From Gammaproteobacteria bacterium (lineage in GTDB: Bacteria; Pseudomonadota; Gammaproteobacteria; Burkholderiales; Burkholderiaceae_D), in the NCBI GenBank assembly GCA_903970185.1, contig CAJCIC010000088.1:1-36796 (forward strand): a DNA stretch of 36,796 nucleotides. The letters run 5' to 3'. Shown piece after piece: positions 34,341 to 36,796 of the stretch. The position numbers and the translations under genes are program-made. Under the pieces are notes generated by a model, which saw only the letters and a list, made by a program, of their open reading frames with translations, was not told the origin of the DNA and made no database searches. The first letter of the stretch is position 1, and each line of letters starts with the position of its first letter.

Positions 34341-36796
34341 TTACCTGGCGGACGCGGCGGTCTCGTGTGCGCGCGGTGGCGCATCCTTTACGTACTTGTC
34401 AAACCATCGCACCATCTCGTAGAGCAGCTGCTCTTGCGACTGCAGCGCGGTATACCAGTGCGGCTCGTTGGGCAGGAAGACCAGACGCGTGGTGCCGCCG
34501 TTGCCGCGAATCGCCTCGTAGAGCTTTTCTGACTGCAGGGGCGTCGTTCCCGGGTTGGCATCGTCGGCGCCGTGGACCAGTAACAGCGGCGTCTTGATCT
34601 TGTCTGCGACAAAAAACGGCGACACGGCGAGATACACCTCGGGCGCCTCCCACACCGAGCGGCGCTCGTTTTGAAAGCCGAACGGCGTTAACGTCTTGTT
34701 GTACGAGCCGCTGGTGGCAACGCCGGCGCGAAAAAGATCGGAATGCGCAACCAGATCGACGGTCATCAACGCGCCGTGGCTGTGTCCTGTCACGCCAATG
34801 CGGTCGGCATCGGCAACCCCCTGGCGCACCGCCTCGTCCACCGCCGCCTTGGCATCGGCAAGCAGTTGCTCAAGAAAGGTGTCGTAGGCCTTTTTCGGGT
34901 CGCCCACGACCGGAAACGATGCATTGTCGAGGATCGCGTAGCCGGCAAGCAGCAACAGCCGGTACTCATAGAGCTGGGTGAAGGTCTGCTCCGAGCCCGT
35001 GGTCTGCGCCGCGGTCGAGGCCTGCGCGAAGTCACGCGGGTAGGCATAGAGAATGGTCGGCACGCGCGTGCCTTCCTTGTAGCCTGGCGGCGTATACAGC
35101 GTGAAGGACAGATCAAGACCATCGGCGCGCTTGTATTTGACAAGGCGCTTCTTGATCTGCCTGAGTTCGGGCGTCGGGTCGACGACGTGTGTTACGGCCA
35201 CGCTCTCGGAAGCAAAAGCCGGCTCGCCGGGCGATGCCTCAAGGGCAGTACCGAGGGTGCGCACGAAGGCGTTGGGTGGATCCATCACCGACTGGTGCCA
35301 GGTCAGAAAACGCGCATCGCTGTCTCCCGTAAATCCGAGAAACTGTTCGTAGGCGGTCTTGCTGCTGCGAAAGAGCCGCTCGGTCTTCAACGTATCGAGG
35401 CTCATGCGGTCAAGAAACGGCCGATCACCCTCAGGCGACGAGCCCACGCCCGACAAAAAGATCGAGCCGCCGTTCTCGCGCAGGACGAGCGCGCCGTTGC
35501 CAAGCTCCTGCATCACCGGCTTGCCGGGATTGCCATACTTTTCGTCGCTCGACAGATCCCAGATCACTTTCCTCGCCGCTTTGGCATCGTCAACATCAAC
35601 CAGCGTCGTCTTTTGCCAATGCCGGTTCTCATCGGATTCGGTCACCAAGGCGCGGCCAGTGCCTTCCTCCCACATCAAGCCGCCATAGCGCTGCTCGGTG
35701 CGCATGAGCTCCAGCGGTGCGCCCTGAAACGGCGCTTTCAGTGCCATCACCTTGTCGCGCTCGGCAACCTTGACGTTCCAGTCGCCACCGTCTAGTGCTT
35801 CCGCCCAGATCAGGGTTGCAGGGGCGCTCTGGCGCCAGGCAAAGTCGCGCGGGCCAAGGGGCACGCCATGAATCGGCACGCGGTCGTGAAGCGGCAAGGA
35901 GGCGATCGTCGTCTTGACCGGATCAGCGGGCTTGGCGATATCCCAGACCACGACTTCCTCGGGAAAGTTGTCATAGGTGGTGATATAGGAATACGGCTTG
36001 TTGATGGTCGAGACCAGCAGGTGGCGTCCGTCAGGTGCGGGATCGAGCGTGTTGTAACGGTCGATGGTGCCCACTCGCAGCGTCGTCAGGCGGGCGACAT
36101 CGATGAGGGCCACCTGCGAGGCTGCGTAATAGTCAAACAGGTCTTCATCGTGCTCGTTTTTGAGCGTGTCGCGAACCTCGTAGGTGCTGCTCTGACCGGA
36201 TTTGCCATCAGACTCCTGAATGCTCGGCCCGCTGGGTGCACTGGCTGCGGCAGGCGGCGCCTTCGGATTTTCCGGCAGCAGTTTTGCAAGCAGGGTTTTC
36301 TGGTCGGGCATCCATTGCAGCTCGTCGCCGAACATCGGATTGGTGCGCGCATGGGGCACGCGCCTGACTGCACCGGTGTTGCCATCGCCAACCCAGATCT
36401 CAACCGCATCGGGCGTGGTGTTCTCGAATGCGAAATGGCTGCCGTCGGCGTTGAACACCGGGCGGCCGGCACAAAACGGGCTCGGGCCCTTGACAGGCGT
36501 CGTGGCGCCGTTGACGAGAACCAGCTCGAGCGCGGTTGCGCAAAGGCTGACGCCGTAGCCCCCCGGCGTGTCGTGCTTGCTGTGGTTGCCGGTCTCGATG
36601 CGCACGCCTGCAAGCTTTAGGAACGGCGCCGATACCCGCGCAATCGAGGGGTAGTACTCCCACGTCACAAGGAGCAGGCGATCATGGCTTGGACTGACCA
36701 CGGGCCGTGGCGGCAAGGGCGCGCGCATGACATCCAGAATCGCCTTGGGCGGCAGGTCATAGCCCTGATCGCGCTGCGCCGTCGATCCCTCAGCTT
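34341..36796 (-). CDS. S9-family (prolyl-oligopeptidase-type) serine peptidase, N-terminus cut by window edge
   Basis: At least 817 residues in the window, with the frame open to the last base, so the signal peptide and start lie outside. The visible N-terminal residues 'GYDLPPKAILDVMRAPLPPR' are typical of the mature start in periplasmic S9 peptidases; a Met at 36728 is internal. An N-terminal beta-propeller is followed by the alpha/beta-hydrolase domain with Ser in 'GVTGHSHGALMTVDL', Asp in 'VHGADDANPGTTPLQSEKLY' and His in 'LPNEPHWY', so the triad is complete. It probably degrades peptides in the periplasm. It is followed by a 300-base gap rich in hairpins. Confidence 0.9.
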   Translation of the reverse strand, partial: AEGSTAQRDQGYDLPPKAILDVMRAPLPPRPVVSPSHDRLLLVTWEYYPSIARVSAPFLKLAGVRIETGNHSKHDTPGGYGVSLCATALELVLVNGATTPVKGPSPFCAGRPVFNADGSHFAFENTTPDAVEIWVGDGNTGAVRRVPHARTNPMFGDELQWMPDQKTLLAKLLPENPKAPPAAASAPSGPSIQESDGKSGQSSTYEVRDTLKNEHDEDLFDYYAASQVALIDVARLTTLRVGTIDRYNTLDPAPDGRHLLVSTINKPYSYITTYDNFPEEVVVWDIAKPADPVKTTIASLPLHDRVPIHGVPLGPRDFAWRQSAPATLIWAEALDGGDWNVKVAERDKVMALKAPFQGAPLELMRTEQRYGGLMWEEGTGRALVTESDENRHWQKTTLVDVDDAKAARKVIWDLSSDEKYGNPGKPVMQELGNGALVLRENGGSIFLSGVGSSPEGDRPFLDRMSLDTLKTERLFRSSKTAYEQFLGFTGDSDARFLTWHQSVMDPPNAFVRTLGTALEASPGEPAFASESVAVTHVVDPTPELRQIKKRLVKYKRADGLDLSFTLYTPPGYKEGTRVPTILYAYPRDFAQASTAAQTTGSEQTFTQLYEYRLLLLAGYAILDNASFPVVGDPKKAYDTFLEQLLADAKAAVDEAVRQGVADADRIGVTGHSHGALMTVDLVAHSDLFRAGVATSGSYNKTLTPFGFQNERRSVWEAPEVYLAVSPFFVADKIKTPLLLVHGADDANPGTTPLQSEKLYEAIRGNGGTTRLVFLPNEPHWYTALQSQEQLLYEMVRWFDKYVKDAPPRAHETAASAR

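Noticed and set aside
34743..35795. Plus-strand open frame opposite the S9 peptidase
   Set aside because: Shadow of the peptidase gene, whose catalytic residues are all visible on the minus strand.

Overview
The window (high G+C, about 60%) looks like the chromosome of a betaproteobacterium, most likely Burkholderiales. The main evidence is the minus-strand order thrS-infC-rpmI-rplT-pheS-pheT-ihfA-merR-like gene-tRNA-Pro at the right end, together with Mla/Pqi-type envelope genes, an AcrAB-OprM-type pump and a three-subunit FAD sugar/alcohol dehydrogenase. Everything here was read by eye from the sequence; no database search was run.

Layout. 1-944 (+): end of an MCE (PqiB-like) gene and its PqiC lipoprotein. 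1048-8473 (-): a tightly coupled cluster that makes and uses a phosphonate. In transcription order it holds a PhyH-type Fe(II)/2-oxoglutarate dioxygenase, an HpnL/UPF0104-type membrane protein, a CDP-alcohol phosphatidyltransferase, PEP mutase fused to a nucleotidyltransferase, phosphonopyruvate decarboxylase, a PhnW-type aminotransferase, an overlapping 29-codon ORF, and a second LicC-like nucleotidyltransferase. Read as a pathway: PEP -> phosphonopyruvate -> phosphonoacetaldehyde -> 2-aminoethylphosphonate (AEP) -> CMP-AEP -> AEP head group on a membrane lipid. The dioxygenase may add a hydroxyl (1-hydroxy-AEP), and the HpnL-like protein may move the lipid. This phosphonolipid cluster is the most interesting content of the window.

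8474-9778 holds two weak hypothetical ORFs. 9779-13542 (-) encodes a membrane-bound dehydrogenase: Tat-exported small subunit, GMC flavoprotein with a likely 3Fe-4S motif, and a triheme cytochrome c. 14555-20515 (+) is an RND efflux operon (adaptor, pump, outer-membrane channel). 20915-21703 (+) is MlaA; it converges on a soluble orphan-looking histidine kinase (21700-22833, -). 23416-24663 (+) is an MFS exporter.

24664-26259 is a graveyard beside tRNA-Pro(GGG). It contains the tail of an alpha/beta hydrolase, a frameshifted RHH antitoxin with a truncated PIN toxin, a RelE-type toxin killed by three lesions next to an intact RelB-type antitoxin, and the C-terminal end of a tyrosine recombinase. 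It reads as the scar of an integrated element.

26260-34030 (-) is the conserved translation block. infC appears to start at ATC, and there are several strong hairpins between genes. 34341-36796 (-) is an S9-family (prolyl oligopeptidase-type) peptidase cut by the window edge.
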